Positions 26,862 through 36,387 of a stretch of DNA of 64,000 nucleotides are shown piece after piece; within the stretch, counting starts at the first letter, position 1, and each line of letters starts with the position of its first letter. The notes beneath the pieces are model-generated. The model was not told where the DNA came from. It saw only the letters and a list, made by a program, of their open reading frames with translations, and made no database searches. The position numbers were made by a program, and so were the translations under genes. This DNA is from an uncultured Pirellulaceae bacterium (GTDB lineage: Bacteria > Planctomycetota > Planctomycetia > Pirellulales > Pirellulaceae), in assembly GCA_938084685.1 (NCBI GenBank), contig CALKGE010000001.1:620001-684000 (forward strand), read 5' to 3'.

Positions 26862-28221
26862 TCGATGAACCCTCCATCTGGGCATTGCTTGCCCAGCGAG
26901 CAGTACGGCGTTTAATGTTTTGCTGAATGACAAAATAGTCAATCAGTGGAGCGAACACATTTCCAAGCAGGATGGCCAGCATGATCCCTTCTGGGTATGC
27001 CGGATTTACAACGCGTATCAAAATCGCCAGGCAGCCAATTAGAGCTCCGTAGAAGTACTTTCCTTTGTCAGTCATGGATGCTGACACCGGATCGGTCGCC
27101 ATGAAGACGAGTCCGAAGGCAAAACCACCGACGAGAAGATGCTGTATTGGGCTCATAGCGAACATCGCTGTGTTTTCATCGCCGGATACTGCGTTCAATA
27201 GGGCGGCAGTCAACAATCCGCTCAGGAGTACTGAAATCATGATTCGCCAGGACCCGATGCCCGTGGCAATCAGAATCAGAGCTCCGATCAGACAGCAGAG
27301 TACTGATGTTTCTCCCATCGAACCTGCAGTGATACCGAAGAAGTTGTCTGCCCAACTAAAGTCCTTGAGAAATTCCATACCGGCAGCTTTGTCAGGTAGT
27401 GCAGCCACGTCACCCAGAATAGTTGCTCCACTGATACCGTCCACATTTCCCAGAGCATTCCAGACTTTGTCTCCTACGATTTCTGGAGCGAAACCAAAGT
27501 AGAGGAAGGCTCTGGCGGTGAGTGCCGGGTTGAGGAAGTTACGGCCGGTCCCACCAAAGATTTCCTTACCGATGACCACTCCAAAAGCGATGGCCATCGC
27601 AACTTGCCACAAAGGGATCGAAGGTGGAAGTGTCAGCGGGAAGAGCAGGCCGGTGACCAGAAAGCCTTCATTGACTTCGTGCCCACGAACCATGGCGAAA
27701 ATGACCTCACAGATACCACCGACCGTCATACAGACGATATAGACCGGTAGAAAGTAAGTGAGACCATGCAGCAGATTGCTGATCAGACTGCCGGGATCTG
27801 GAGTACCCACGATGGCTTTACGCCATCCGAGTTCGGCTTCAATTTGTTCGAGCAGGGTGGTCTGTGTGCCTTCTGGATTGACCACATCCAACGGTGTTTG
27901 GTCGCCTTCAAGTAAAACGACGCTATTGACTGCGGGGGCCGCAGTGGCGACCTCCTTGATCGCATTAGCGTAGCCAAGGTTGGCCTGGTAGCCCGTGTTG
28001 TAACAGGCCATGAAGACACAGGGAATCAAAGCGACAACGACCATGGTCATCATTCGCTTGAGGTCCAGCGCATCACGGACATGAGAGGCACCGTCAGTGA
28101 TTTCACCGGGGGTAAAGAAGAAGGTGTCGGCCGCTTCATACAGCGGATAAAACTTCTCAAACTTGCCACCTTCTTCGAAAAGTGGAGCTTTGGAATCAAG
28201 AAGCTGTCTCAACCAACGCAT
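26854..28221 (-). CDS. nqrB: Na+-NQR subunit B (covalent FMN, Na+ channel)
   Basis: A 455-residue main membrane subunit with about ten TM helices. GISGATIL near 264-271 holds the FMN-accepting Thr. [27 protein letters not shown] and [17 protein letters not shown] are family signatures. It is about 40 residues longer than Vibrio NqrB. The extra sequence lies in the first extracytoplasmic loop after NTGYQAN (about 83-125, hydrophilic with a [18 protein letters not shown] stretch). It reduces ubiquinone and forms the sodium path. It lies 61 nt after nqrA. Confidence 0.96.
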   Translation of the reverse strand: MRWLRQLLDSKAPLFEEGGKFEKFYPLYEAADTFFFTPGEITDGASHVRDALDLKRMMTMVVVALIPCVFMACYNTGYQANLGYANAIKEVATAAPAVNSVVLLEGDQTPLDVVNPEGTQTTLLEQIEAELGWRKAIVGTPDPGSLISNLLHGLTYFLPVYIVCMTVGGICEVIFAMVRGHEVNEGFLVTGLLFPLTLPPSIPLWQVAMAIAFGVVIGKEIFGGTGRNFLNPALTARAFLYFGFAPEIVGDKVWNALGNVDGISGATILGDVAALPDKAAGMEFLKDFSWADNFFGITAGSMGETSVLCCLIGALILIATGIGSWRIMISVLLSGLLTAALLNAVSGDENTAMFAMSPIQHLLVGGFAFGLVFMATDPVSASMTDKGKYFYGALIGCLAILIRVVNPAYPEGIMLAILLGNVFAPLIDYFVIQQNIKRRTARWASNAQMEGSSNE

Positions 28222-28282
28222 TTAACTGATCCAGTTTATGTTAAATAGTAAACAGGCATCGCAACGCCTGCAGAAAGTAAAA

Positions 28283-29626
28283 TTAGCCATCGATTTCAAT
28301 CGTGGTCAGACTGTCCCGCAGGATCGGTCCATACTCGTATTTGCCAGGACAGACAAATGTACATAGCGCAAGATCTTCTTCCGCCAGTTCGAGGCACCCC
28401 AGCAATTGAGCCTGCTCGGTATCCCCGACAATCAGTGCGCGAAGCAATTGCGTAGGGAGAATATCCAGAGGCATTACCTTTTCGTAGGTCCCGATCGGAA
28501 CCATTGCTCGCTTGCTGCCACCCTTGGAGGTGGTCATGGCAAACGTTTTGGCACTGTTTAAGGCTGAGGCAAAGGCCCGAGTGACACTGAACTGGTCAAA
28601 CCCTGGTTTTTGCCAGCCCAGAAACTCTCGCTGATTTCCTTCTGGCAGCAGAGAGATCTGATTATGAAATCGTCCCAGGTAGTTCACAGGAGCTGTGGCG
28701 CGCCGTCCTGAGAGAACACTGCCGGAAATAACACGGACATTCTCTCCTGCAAATTCCTCTGCCGTCAATTCGTCCAGGTTTGCTCCGACGCACGTGAGTA
28801 GCAGTCGTGGTTGGCTGGCAGCAGGTCCGCCAATCGAAACATATCGCTGTGTGTCCAGCACGCCTGTGGTGATCAGCGTACCGAGTGCGCTGACATTCTG
28901 GTAGCCAATATGCCAGACTGTTTTATTGGGGCCCACTGGATCAATGGTGTGAATATGAGTTCCTGCTAAGCCAGCAGGATGTGGGCCTTCAAAAGAATGG
29001 AAGGTGACGCCTTCCACCCCTTCGCCAGGGACATCGACTGTGGGACCGACACAGACGTGGACCTGATCGGCCAGCTGAGTCAGAGCTTTCAGCCCTGCCA
29101 GAAATTCCTCACTTTTTTCAGCGACAGCGATTTCCGGATTGACTGCCAGCGGGTCAGTGTCGATCGCGGTAACAAAGATGGAGGAAGGTACGCTATCGAT
29201 AGCGGGCACTTTGTTAAATGGTCGGGTTCGCAGTGTGGTCCACAGTCCCGAATCGACCATCACATTGACGACATAGTCCCGTGAGAGTTTATCTGAATCG
29301 TGTCCAACCGCTTCAAACGTGATTTGCTCGTCGCCTGAAACTTCAATTACCAGCGATTCAAACTTCCGCTTGGCTCCGCGATTGATTTCCACGACTGTTC
29401 CGGCAGCCGGAGCGGTATACTTCACGCCGGCCGTCTTCTTGTCTTCGAAGACGACCTGTCCCTTTTTCACCGAATCGCCGATCTGCACCGCCAGCGTCGG
29501 TTTCATCCCAACGTAATCATCTCCGATCAAGGCAACGCGTGAAACCGCTTTGGCCTGATGAATGGTGGGTGAAGGGTGACCCTCAATAGGTAATGTCAGC
29601 CCTTTTTTGATAATGTGTTTTTGCAA
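28283..29626 (-). CDS. nqrA: Na+-NQR subunit A
   Basis: A 447-residue cytoplasmic-side subunit with the family N terminus ([12 protein letters not shown]), an RnfC-like barrel ([21 protein letters not shown]) and [25 protein letters not shown] take a TTG start: it gives the family-standard length and N terminus, with GGAAATAAG shortly upstream. A GTG 72 nt further up would add 24 residues with no family match. It is the first gene of the operon nqrABCDEF-apbE-nqrM. Confidence 0.95.
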   Translation of the reverse strand: MQKHIIKKGLTLPIEGHPSPTIHQAKAVSRVALIGDDYVGMKPTLAVQIGDSVKKGQVVFEDKKTAGVKYTAPAAGTVVEINRGAKRKFESLVIEVSGDEQITFEAVGHDSDKLSRDYVVNVMVDSGLWTTLRTRPFNKVPAIDSVPSSIFVTAIDTDPLAVNPEIAVAEKSEEFLAGLKALTQLADQVHVCVGPTVDVPGEGVEGVTFHSFEGPHPAGLAGTHIHTIDPVGPNKTVWHIGYQNVSALGTLITTGVLDTQRYVSIGGPAASQPRLLLTCVGANLDELTAEEFAGENVRVISGSVLSGRRATAPVNYLGRFHNQISLLPEGNQREFLGWQKPGFDQFSVTRAFASALNSAKTFAMTTSKGGSKRAMVPIGTYEKVMPLDILPTQLLRALIVGDTEQAQLLGCLELAEEDLALCTFVCPGKYEYGPILRDSLTTIEIDG

Positions 29627-30104
29627 TGTCTTATTTCCACATACTGAAAATAGTTGCGTTCGAGTTCCTTCACGAACTGGAGGAATCGCCGCCGCCACTT
29701 CGTGAAAAAAATCACAAAGTAAGTCCGATAAAAAGACCGCTATTGGCAGGCGATTTAATCGTCACTGGTCGTAAGACAATGAGCGGCACTAAGCCTTCCA
29801 TTTTGATGAAATCCGAGCCTTCACACAATAGGCTCGGATATGCATTTTCCCCGATAGTGACTTGAATCCGGTGTTATTTCCTCAAATCTGGCGTTCCATC
29901 CATCTGGCGGATGGCGATTTAGTTGTAGTAATGGGGCCACCTTTTCGGATTCTGCGGAATATTCCTTCAATTCGGGTCATACATACTGCCGAAGATTTGA
30001 TTGTGGGCAGACAGGCTGCGCTGGTGGCTTGCGCTAACGACCTGGGGAACTACAGCACTTGACCGCTGTATTCCCGGGTAATTAGGAAGGAAAAGGGAGA
30101 ACCA
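29627..30104. other. Divergent promoter region between nqr operon and secreted protein gene
   Basis: No gene supported; short open frames here lack motifs. It carries a perfect 9-bp inverted repeat with an 11-base loop (29811-29839), about 185 nt upstream of nqrA. Promoters for the nqr operon (minus) and the downstream plus-strand gene must lie here. Confidence 0.5.
29811..29839. promoter_or_regulatory. Hairpin or operator upstream of the nqr operon
   Basis: ATCCGAGCC and GGCTCGGAT flank TTCACACAATA. There is no proper T run on either strand, so it is not an obvious terminator. It may be an operator or a 5'-UTR structure. Confidence 0.35.
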
Positions 30105-30434
30105 ATGAGCGTCAAAAAGGTTTTGTTGATTGCGATTTGTACGGCCATGCTGGGAATTTGCATGGATTCAGAAGCTCAGGCTCAGGAGCGTGCTTATGGG
30201 CGGGCCTGGGGAAGTGCATATAGCCACTACAACTGGGATCGTTTTTATCACTATCCGTATGTGTACTACCCGCAAAACTACTGGGGGCAGGAATACTACC
30301 GGAGTTATGAAAGCCTGTACCACCGCTATCCACAGGAAATGCGAGTCCCTGTTTACAATTCGCAGTGGCACAACTTTTATCCTCAGCAACGTCGGTACCA
30401 CTGGGGACATCACTTCCGTTTGGACGTATTCTAA
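30105..30434 (+). CDS. Small secreted tyrosine-rich protein, planctomycete-type
   Basis: A 109-residue protein with a signal peptide (KKVLLIAICTAMLGICM, cleavage likely after AQA). The mature chain is packed with Tyr, His, Trp and Arg (SHYNWDRFYHYPYVYYPQNYWGQEYYRS, then QRRYHWGHHFRLDVF at the end). I believe this is a conserved planctomycete family, sometimes loosely labelled calmodulin-binding, but I see no calmodulin motif. The ATG has GGGAGA 7 nt upstream. It is followed by a strong terminator, so it is monocistronic. A cell-wall or surface role is only a guess from export and composition. Confidence 0.75.
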   Translation: MSVKKVLLIAICTAMLGICMDSEAQAQERAYGRAWGSAYSHYNWDRFYHYPYVYYPQNYWGQEYYRSYESLYHRYPQEMRVPVYNSQWHNFYPQQRRYHWGHHFRLDVF

Positions 30435-30539
30435 ATCCGTTGAATTCGAGTCTGTCCGTGGGGTTATCTGGGCAAACAGATTCGAAGCTTTCGGCATAAC
30501 GGCACATTATGGCGAGGCAAAACAGCTTAACGGATTTAT

Positions 30540-30580
30540 GGCGGCACTCTGATTCGCACTTCAGAGTGTCGCCTTCTTTT
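30540..30580 (+). terminator. Intrinsic terminator after the tyrosine-rich gene
   Basis: A 13-bp stem with one G-T pair (30540-30552 with 30561-30573), an 8-base loop and then TTCTTTT. It sits between the converging genes. Confidence 0.75.
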
Positions 30581-31784
30581 ATGCGCCGAAGTTAGTCAGC
30601 AATTGATAGTACAATTCGGCCGCGGCAGTGAGCTGGTCCAATTCGATCCACTCGTCCTTGGTATGCGCCTGATCGATAGAGCCAGGACCCAGGACAACCG
30701 TGGGGATCTGGTGCAGAGAGAACGCCTGAGCATCAGTTCCATAGGGAACGCCGATGCGTAGTCCCGGATGGCCTGCTGCTTGAACGACGCCTTGAACGTA
30801 TGTGGCAAATTCACCATTGAACTGATCACTCAATCCGCCACACGATATGGTGGGTGGATGGAATGTGACCTGATCGGCCCAGTCTTCGTCGGCAAGATGC
30901 TGCCGGACGTAATCCAGGATGTGTTGATAAGCCTCATCCGGGACTTCGCTGGGGCTGGTACGTCGGCCGACTTCAATAGAGCAGCGGTCTGGCACAGTGT
31001 TCACGCTGATGCCTCCCTGAATCATACCGACATTCAGAGTGGGATTTGTTACCAGCGGATGTTCATTCAGAGTTCCTACGACATCGTTGGCATATTGCTC
31101 GAGAATCTGAATGATCTTTGCCATTCGATAAATAGCATTCTTACCCAACTCGGGCTGCGAACTGTGGCAGGCTACTCCAGCAACTTCGATTTCAAAACGT
31201 GTGACACCTTTGTGAGCAACTACAACATCAAGTAGCGTAGGTTCAGCAACGATGATGGCATCCGGTTGGGGAATCCACTGGTCCTCCAGCCACAAGTCGC
31301 ACAGTTTTGCCGCACCGGACATGCCGAACTCTTCATTGACCGTACACGCCATGACGACAGTAGGTCGGTCAGCAGGAGGTGTTTCAACAAAGCGTTTAAA
31401 CGCCGTCAGCATGCATGCCATGCCGCCTTTAATATCACAGCTTCCACGACCGTACATTTTTCCGTCGCGAATGACCGGCGAAAAAGGTTCTACGGTCATG
31501 CCATCGACAGGTACGGTATCCTGGTGTGCTTCCAGCATGATCACTCGGCCACCATCGTCCCAGCTGCAGCTTCCTGGCAATACTGCCGCGATATTATCCC
31601 GACCCTCTTCCAACGTATTACGTTGAAACTCTACGCCTGATCCAGCTAAATCGGCGAACCAATTTTCCAGATACTCGGTCATACGACCTTCATAATAAAT
31701 ATCTCCGGATACGTCCCGTCCCATCGGGTTGACGCTGGGGATACTAACCAAATCCTGCAGCAGCTCGAAAAGTGCATCTGACAT
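30579..31784 (-). CDS. M20-family metallopeptidase (ArgE/DapE/CPG2-like)
   Basis: A 401-residue zinc-dependent deacylase or peptidase. Metal and catalytic blocks: MLEAHQDTVPVDGM (His ligand and DTVP), GRGSCDIKGGMAC (bridging Asp), CTVNEEFGMSGA (catalytic Glu pair) and a terminal-domain His in a GPGSIDQAHTKDE block. A dimerisation lid lies about 180-290. Members act on N-acyl amino acids or succinyl-diaminopimelate, and the specific substrate cannot be assigned. The gene runs 51 nt ahead of nothing obvious on its strand; the MBL-fold gene upstream may be co-transcribed (gap 51 nt). Confidence 0.88.
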   Translation of the reverse strand: MSDALFELLQDLVSIPSVNPMGRDVSGDIYYEGRMTEYLENWFADLAGSGVEFQRNTLEEGRDNIAAVLPGSCSWDDGGRVIMLEAHQDTVPVDGMTVEPFSPVIRDGKMYGRGSCDIKGGMACMLTAFKRFVETPPADRPTVVMACTVNEEFGMSGAAKLCDLWLEDQWIPQPDAIIVAEPTLLDVVVAHKGVTRFEIEVAGVACHSSQPELGKNAIYRMAKIIQILEQYANDVVGTLNEHPLVTNPTLNVGMIQGGISVNTVPDRCSIEVGRRTSPSEVPDEAYQHILDYVRQHLADEDWADQVTFHPPTISCGGLSDQFNGEFATYVQGVVQAAGHPGLRIGVPYGTDAQAFSLHQIPTVVLGPGSIDQAHTKDEWIELDQLTAAAELYYQLLTNFGA

Positions 31785-31835
31785 TATTGTGGATCTTTCC
31801 TTCTGGCTTTCTGGCTGTCACTTGCAACACCCGGT

Positions 31836-32618
31836 TTACTCAGGCATTTTACCTTCGGCAATTTCCCGTTCCCACTCATCCATCAACGGCCAGTCGGTTG
31901 CGCAGGTACCAAAGTCTGCCATGTGTTTATAGCTTTCCAGACGTGCGATCGTTCGTTCCAGCAGATCATCGTCTTTCGGAAAGATCGGGCCATGGCTGGG
32001 GAGCAACCACTTGACGTCACTTGCTTTGATGCGGCGAAGTGACTTGATGAAATCATCGAGATTACTGCCATGATGTGCATCAATGGCACCAACACATCCA
32101 TCGCGGTAGATATTGTCTCCGCTGAAAAGCAAATCTCCCATGCGGAAACTCAGTTGACTGTCGGTATGTCCGGGAGTTAACCAGACCTCCAGTTCCAGAT
32201 CACCTACCGAGATCTTGTCGCCGTCGTTGATCAGATGATCAACTTCTACCGGAGGCATATCCAGATCAATTCCCTGAGCTTCAATTTGGGCGAATGTTTT
32301 CAGTTTATCGCCAATCCGCAAGGACTCTTCTGCCAACGGATGAGCCGAGACAGTTGTTTTGAAGATTTGTTTGAGTTGAGCCAGGCCTTGAATATGGTCG
32401 ACGTCCGCATGAGTTGCAATCAATGTTTTGCACTGAGCAAAGGGGAAGTCCAGATTTCGGATGAGCGCTACCACTTCATCCACCACCTCTTCATATCCAA
32501 TATCGATGAGGAGCCACTCATCACCACTGTAAATCAAATAGATATTACAGCCAATGACGTAGCCCAACTGATGATTGACTTCGATAACATTTGGGAAGAC
32601 AGGGCGACGTTCCAGCAT
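31836..32618 (-). CDS. Metallo-beta-lactamase-fold hydrolase
   Basis: A 260-residue MBL-fold protein. Metal motif THADVDH (about 90-96), a LTPGHTDSQLSF His (about 167) and LFSGDNIY (Asp) are intact. This is the glyoxalase II/thiolesterase-like branch. VIGCNIYLIYSGDEWLLIDIGYEE is the typical N-terminal beta strand pair. No signal peptide. Substrate unknown. It lies just upstream of the M20 peptidase gene in the same direction. Confidence 0.85.
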   Translation of the reverse strand: MLERRPVFPNVIEVNHQLGYVIGCNIYLIYSGDEWLLIDIGYEEVVDEVVALIRNLDFPFAQCKTLIATHADVDHIQGLAQLKQIFKTTVSAHPLAEESLRIGDKLKTFAQIEAQGIDLDMPPVEVDHLINDGDKISVGDLELEVWLTPGHTDSQLSFRMGDLLFSGDNIYRDGCVGAIDAHHGSNLDDFIKSLRRIKASDVKWLLPSHGPIFPKDDDLLERTIARLESYKHMADFGTCATDWPLMDEWEREIAEGKMPE

Positions 32619-32689
32619 GAATGAATCCTAAAAATCGTTTCGAAAAGCTTACCGCGATTCTAATTCTTGCCGGATTTATGCACAAGCAT

Positions 32690-33559
32690 TCAATCTCGAG
32701 CGTTTTTCAATACGCTGGCAAGTCCCTCCCGGTACGTAGGAAACTGCCAGGGGATATCATATTCAGATACCAGACGTTGATTGCTGATCCGTTTTGTACC
32801 AACTGCCCGTTGTGCAACCGGACTGTCTGTGGCCGGTTGAGTATACCGGATCGGAGGTGCATTCAGGAGCGAGGCAATTGTAGCGAGGTATTCTGAGCGT
32901 ATCACCGGACAGCCATCCGATACCAGATAGCATGTTTTCAGTGGTGGTTGCTGTAGTATGGTGTCGATCACACTCACAGCATCGTCAACGTGGATGAGAT
33001 TCAACCAGCCCTGCTGAGGCACGGCTAACGGTTCTCCCGCTTTAATTTCAGTTAAACGTGGCACGCGGTCCGGTCCGTAGATTCCCGCCAGACGCAATAT
33101 CGTAACCTTCGTTGCCAAAGGGCTGGCCAGTAAATATTGCTCAGCTTGTAAACATGCTTTGCCACCCGGACGAAGCGGGTTGGTTACTGAGTCTTCATTG
33201 ACCCAGCTCCCATCATCCTGCCCATAGACTCCGGTGGAACTGATGTAAATCAATCGTTGGAGTGATCGGCCCAACCGGGCTGCTAGATTTTTCAGACCTT
33301 GAACATATACATCCTCGATGCTGAATCCGGCCTGACGGTCATAGCCTACCGCGTAAAGTACCTGTTCAACTTTGGGCAGCTCAGGCAGCTGCTCGGGAAA
33401 CATGATGTCGCCCACCAGGGGCTCGACGCCAAGCTCTTTCAATGCCCGGGCATTTTCATCGCGGCGTGTGATGGCAAAAACTCGGTCTCCCTGAGACAAC
33501 CATTTTGTGGCGACTCGCCTGCCCAGGTAACCGCATCCGATAATAAGTCGATCTGTCAT
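32690..33559 (-). CDS. NAD(P)-binding SDR-family protein (epimerase/YeeZ-like)
   Basis: A 289-residue extended SDR with Rossmann motif IGCGYLGRRVA at the very N terminus (GxxGxxG variant), an SSTGVYG motif with Tyr active site, and a NLIHVDDAVSVI block. It resembles YeeZ-like nucleoside-sugar epimerase homologues rather than GalE. The catalytic Lys of classical YxxxK is not clearly present, so it may bind nucleotide without epimerase activity. It is divergent from the DegP-like gene across a 268-bp region. Confidence 0.8.
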   Translation of the reverse strand: MTDRLIIGCGYLGRRVATKWLSQGDRVFAITRRDENARALKELGVEPLVGDIMFPEQLPELPKVEQVLYAVGYDRQAGFSIEDVYVQGLKNLAARLGRSLQRLIYISSTGVYGQDDGSWVNEDSVTNPLRPGGKACLQAEQYLLASPLATKVTILRLAGIYGPDRVPRLTEIKAGEPLAVPQQGWLNLIHVDDAVSVIDTILQQPPLKTCYLVSDGCPVIRSEYLATIASLLNAPPIRYTQPATDSPVAQRAVGTKRISNQRLVSEYDIPWQFPTYREGLASVLKNARD

Positions 33560-33827
33560 AAATGTAGTTTTTTACTGTCCGGATTTCCGTAAGTGGATGA
33601 CCCCCTCGTCTGGGGAGCAAGAAGGTAAATAAGGTAAAGTTTGACTAAATTGTCGGTGAAGCCTATTCGCCGAAAAAAGTGCAACAGGAAACTACACTGC
33701 GACGATTCACGGGTAATAATTATTAATGTGGCTATTTTGCATTATATTGAATCCGAGTGCTGCCAAAGGAAATTGGCATATTGAACCAGCAGGGAAGTTC
33801 TTCAATCCTTTCATTCCACGATAAACC
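33560..33827. other. Divergent promoter region, no gene
   Basis: This AT-rich region separates the SDR gene and the DegP-like gene. It contains distant inverted arms TGTAGTTT near 33564 and AAACTACA near 33690, and a short CCCC/GGGG hairpin near 33601. No clear terminator or RNA gene is seen. Confidence 0.35.
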
Positions 33828-35921
33828 ATGAACCAATCGATCAAGAGCTTGGGACACCGCGTTTCCATTTTACAATCATTCTTCCTACTGATTTTGCTTG
33901 CATCCACTGCCGTGGCTCAACCGGAGCCAGGTGATGAGCGGGCAATCCATGTTCCAGTGGAAGCCAGTTTGGAAGAGTTTTTTGCGGGGAAAACTCCGAC
34001 TTCGATCGAGCAGATAGAATCTGTTCAGTCCCATGTTCAGGAGCTCGCTGAAACTGTCCAGAAAACGATCGTTGGTATTGGCGTTGGTTCCGCTCAGGGA
34101 AGTGGCGTTCTTATCAGTCGCGATGGTTACGTATTGACCGCCGCTCATGTTTCCGGCGCACCCGGTCGAAGAGCTCGTCTGTATCTTTCGGACGGCCGGG
34201 AAGTTCCTGCCAGGACGCTGGGGCTCAACAAGACCTTCGATGCAGGGCTCATGAAAATCACAGTCGACGACTGGGAAGCTCAAAACTGGCCTCATGCTGA
34301 TATGGGGACTTCTGCCGACGTGAAACTGGGGCAGTGGGTGATGGCTGTCGGTCATCCGGGTGGATATCAGGTTGATCGAAATCCGGTCGTTCGCCTGGGG
34401 CGGATCGTACATACATTTAAAGACGTATTGACCTCAGACTGTACGCTCATTGGTGGTGATTCGGGAGGTCCTCTGTTTTCCATGGATGGCCGGGTCATTG
34501 GGATTCACAGTCGCATCGGTCCAGAATTAAGCCACAACGTTCACGCTCCGATAGACTCGTTTCGAGATGGTTGGGAACGAATGGCTAATGAAGAGCAATG
34601 GGGAGATATCCCAGGTGCTCCTATGCTGGGAGTGACCGGTGGTCTGGATCCGGAGAAAGCGATGATCGAGAGTACGGTTCCGGGTAGTCCAGCGGCCAAA
34701 GCTGGTATCAGAAAAGGGGATATTGTTATTCAATTTGCCGGCAGGGATATTACTACCTTCGATTCGTTGGTAAATGTTGTCGCTGTGCATCGACCGGACG
34801 AACGCGTGCTGATCAAGGTATTGCGAGAAGGGAAAGAAGTTGATGTTGAGTTGACGATCGGCCGTGCCGGTCCGCAGATTCCTCAAGCTCCGGAAGAAGA
34901 AAGCAGTCTTCGCGAGCAGCCGGTGGCGACCGATTACACCAGTTGGCAAAGTTACATTGCTGCTTACCGACCCGCGACAGTACACCAGCGTAATTATGAA
35001 TCAGTTGTCAGTGCTTTTAAGCCAGTGGTGGAGAAAGCGGGGAACCCAACTGTCAAAATCCTGCATGAGAAACGTCAGTTGGCGTTAGGGGTCATTGTCA
35101 GTTCCGATGGCTACATTCTGACCAAGGCCAGCGAAATTCTGAATGAAGAACTGGAATTCCCACTTACGTGCGAAGACAGACAGGGCAGACAGTACGAAGC
35201 CGTCTTTGTTTCGCATCGGCCCAAGGTTGACTTGCTGATGCTCAAAGTGGATGCCAAAAAGCTGAAGCCGGTGAAGTGGAATACGGATAAACAGTCGCTT
35301 GGAAGCTGGTTAATTTCTCCCTCGACGGGTGAAAAACCGATGGCGATTGGTGTTGTCAGTGCTCATCCCCGTTCCATCAAAGGTGGTCTGCTAGGCGTTT
35401 TCCTGGGTGAGACGCCGGATGGAGTTCGTGTGGAGCAGGTGTTCCCCAACACGGCCGCTGCACGTGCCAAAATGCGACGTGGTGACTTTATCCTCAAGGT
35501 CAATGAAACTCAGATAAGCGATCGCAGTCACCTGATCGAAACGGTGCGGAGTCATTTGCCCGGTGAAAAGATCACGCTGCACGTCAAGCGTGGTGATGAG
35601 GAACTGGATGTCGATGCGGTTCTGGGGCGTGAAGAAGATATTGCGGGCAGTCGGGCTGTGGAACAACACAATCTGGGCGGGCCGCTGAGTGTGCGTCGTA
35701 GCGGTTTTCAATCGGTACTGCAGCATGATACGGTTTTGCGACCGGAACAGTGTGGCGGACCAATCCTTAACACCAAAGGGCAGGCGATTGGAATTAATAT
35801 TGCCCGCGCGACACGCGTGGCCTCTTATGCTCTGCCCGCCTCGGTCATTGTCGAGTTGATTGAAGAGATGAAGGTCCGTGATGCGGATCAGGAGAGCAAG
35901 GAAGATTCGCAAAGCAAATAA
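33828..35921 (+). CDS. Two-module DegP/HtrA-like protein: active protease-PDZ plus degenerate protease with nested PDZ
   Basis: A 697-residue exported protein (signal peptide about 13-30, cleavage near AVA). Module 1 is a trypsin-like S1C domain with intact triad: His107 in TAAHV, Asp138 in FDAGLMKI and Ser212 in GGDSGGPLF. A PDZ domain follows (about 265-345). Module 2 begins at about 385 with the same fold (LGVIVSSDGYILT, VDLLMLKVD), but the His position is Ser435 and the nucleophile position reads EQCGGPIL with Cys642. A second PDZ (about 518-600) is inserted inside this domain, before the nucleophile loop. Module 2 is therefore probably non-proteolytic. Periplasmic quality control is the family role. 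A strong hydrophilic tail (DADQESKEDSQSK) ends the protein. Confidence 0.9.
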   Translation: MNQSIKSLGHRVSILQSFFLLILLASTAVAQPEPGDERAIHVPVEASLEEFFAGKTPTSIEQIESVQSHVQELAETVQKTIVGIGVGSAQGSGVLISRDGYVLTAAHVSGAPGRRARLYLSDGREVPARTLGLNKTFDAGLMKITVDDWEAQNWPHADMGTSADVKLGQWVMAVGHPGGYQVDRNPVVRLGRIVHTFKDVLTSDCTLIGGDSGGPLFSMDGRVIGIHSRIGPELSHNVHAPIDSFRDGWERMANEEQWGDIPGAPMLGVTGGLDPEKAMIESTVPGSPAAKAGIRKGDIVIQFAGRDITTFDSLVNVVAVHRPDERVLIKVLREGKEVDVELTIGRAGPQIPQAPEEESSLREQPVATDYTSWQSYIAAYRPATVHQRNYESVVSAFKPVVEKAGNPTVKILHEKRQLALGVIVSSDGYILTKASEILNEELEFPLTCEDRQGRQYEAVFVSHRPKVDLLMLKVDAKKLKPVKWNTDKQSLGSWLISPSTGEKPMAIGVVSAHPRSIKGGLLGVFLGETPDGVRVEQVFPNTAAARAKMRRGDFILKVNETQISDRSHLIETVRSHLPGEKITLHVKRGDEELDVDAVLGREEDIAGSRAVEQHNLGGPLSVRRSGFQSVLQHDTVLRPEQCGGPILNTKGQAIGINIARATRVASYALPASVIVELIEEMKVRDADQESKEDSQSK

Positions 35922-35948
35922 GACCTTTGCGTGAACCTTCGTTATTAT

Positions 35949-36377
35949 CTAACGCTCCAGATAGGCCTGCAGCATTTGTTGTGCGGCGATCATGTCCAGG
36001 CGTTTTTTACGTTTGCTGGCCTTGATGTTTCCAGCGATCATAAGTTCATGAGCCAACGACGTCGTGAAACGTTCGTCATGAAACGTGACCGGTAACTCGG
36101 TGACATCACTCAACCAGGCTCCGAATTGTCTGGCTTCCTGACTTTTTGCTGTTTCGTTTCCGTCGGTACTGATCGGCAAGCCAACCACGAATCCGACGAT
36201 GTCCTCCTCAGTCGCCAGCTGCTGAAACCGTTTGGCATCGGCAGCAGGATCTCGTCGTTGATAGTTTTCTACCGGGCTGGCAAAAGACTGCCCTTTGTCG
36301 CATACGGCAATCCCGATGCGAACCGTCCCAAAATCGATTCCGGCTAATCGGCCGTCCTGAGGAAAGTTGCTGGTCAC
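35949..36377 (-). CDS. yqgF: Putative pre-16S rRNA nuclease / Holliday junction resolvase YqgF
   Basis: A 142-residue RNase H-fold protein. GIDFGTVRIGIAVCD (first Asp), VGLPISTDGNET, FHDERFTT (Glu) and a C-terminal RLDMIAAQQMLQAYL (Asp) match YqgF/RuvX. It is needed for 16S rRNA 5' maturation in E. coli. The start is GTG with a weak ribosome-binding site. It converges with the DegP-like gene and follows the lipase-like gene by 10 nt. Confidence 0.92.
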   Translation of the reverse strand: MTSNFPQDGRLAGIDFGTVRIGIAVCDKGQSFASPVENYQRRDPAADAKRFQQLATEEDIVGFVVGLPISTDGNETAKSQEARQFGAWLSDVTELPVTFHDERFTTSLAHELMIAGNIKASKRKKRLDMIAAQQMLQAYLER

Positions 36378-36387
36378 TGACAGACTT

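Noticed and set aside
28283..29698. Longer NqrA reading from an upstream GTG
   Set aside because: Adds 24 residues with no family match; the TTG at 29626 gives the standard N terminus and length.
29862..30062. 66-codon plus-strand frame before the tyrosine-rich gene
   Set aside because: No ribosome-binding site or motif; it lies in the expected promoter zone.
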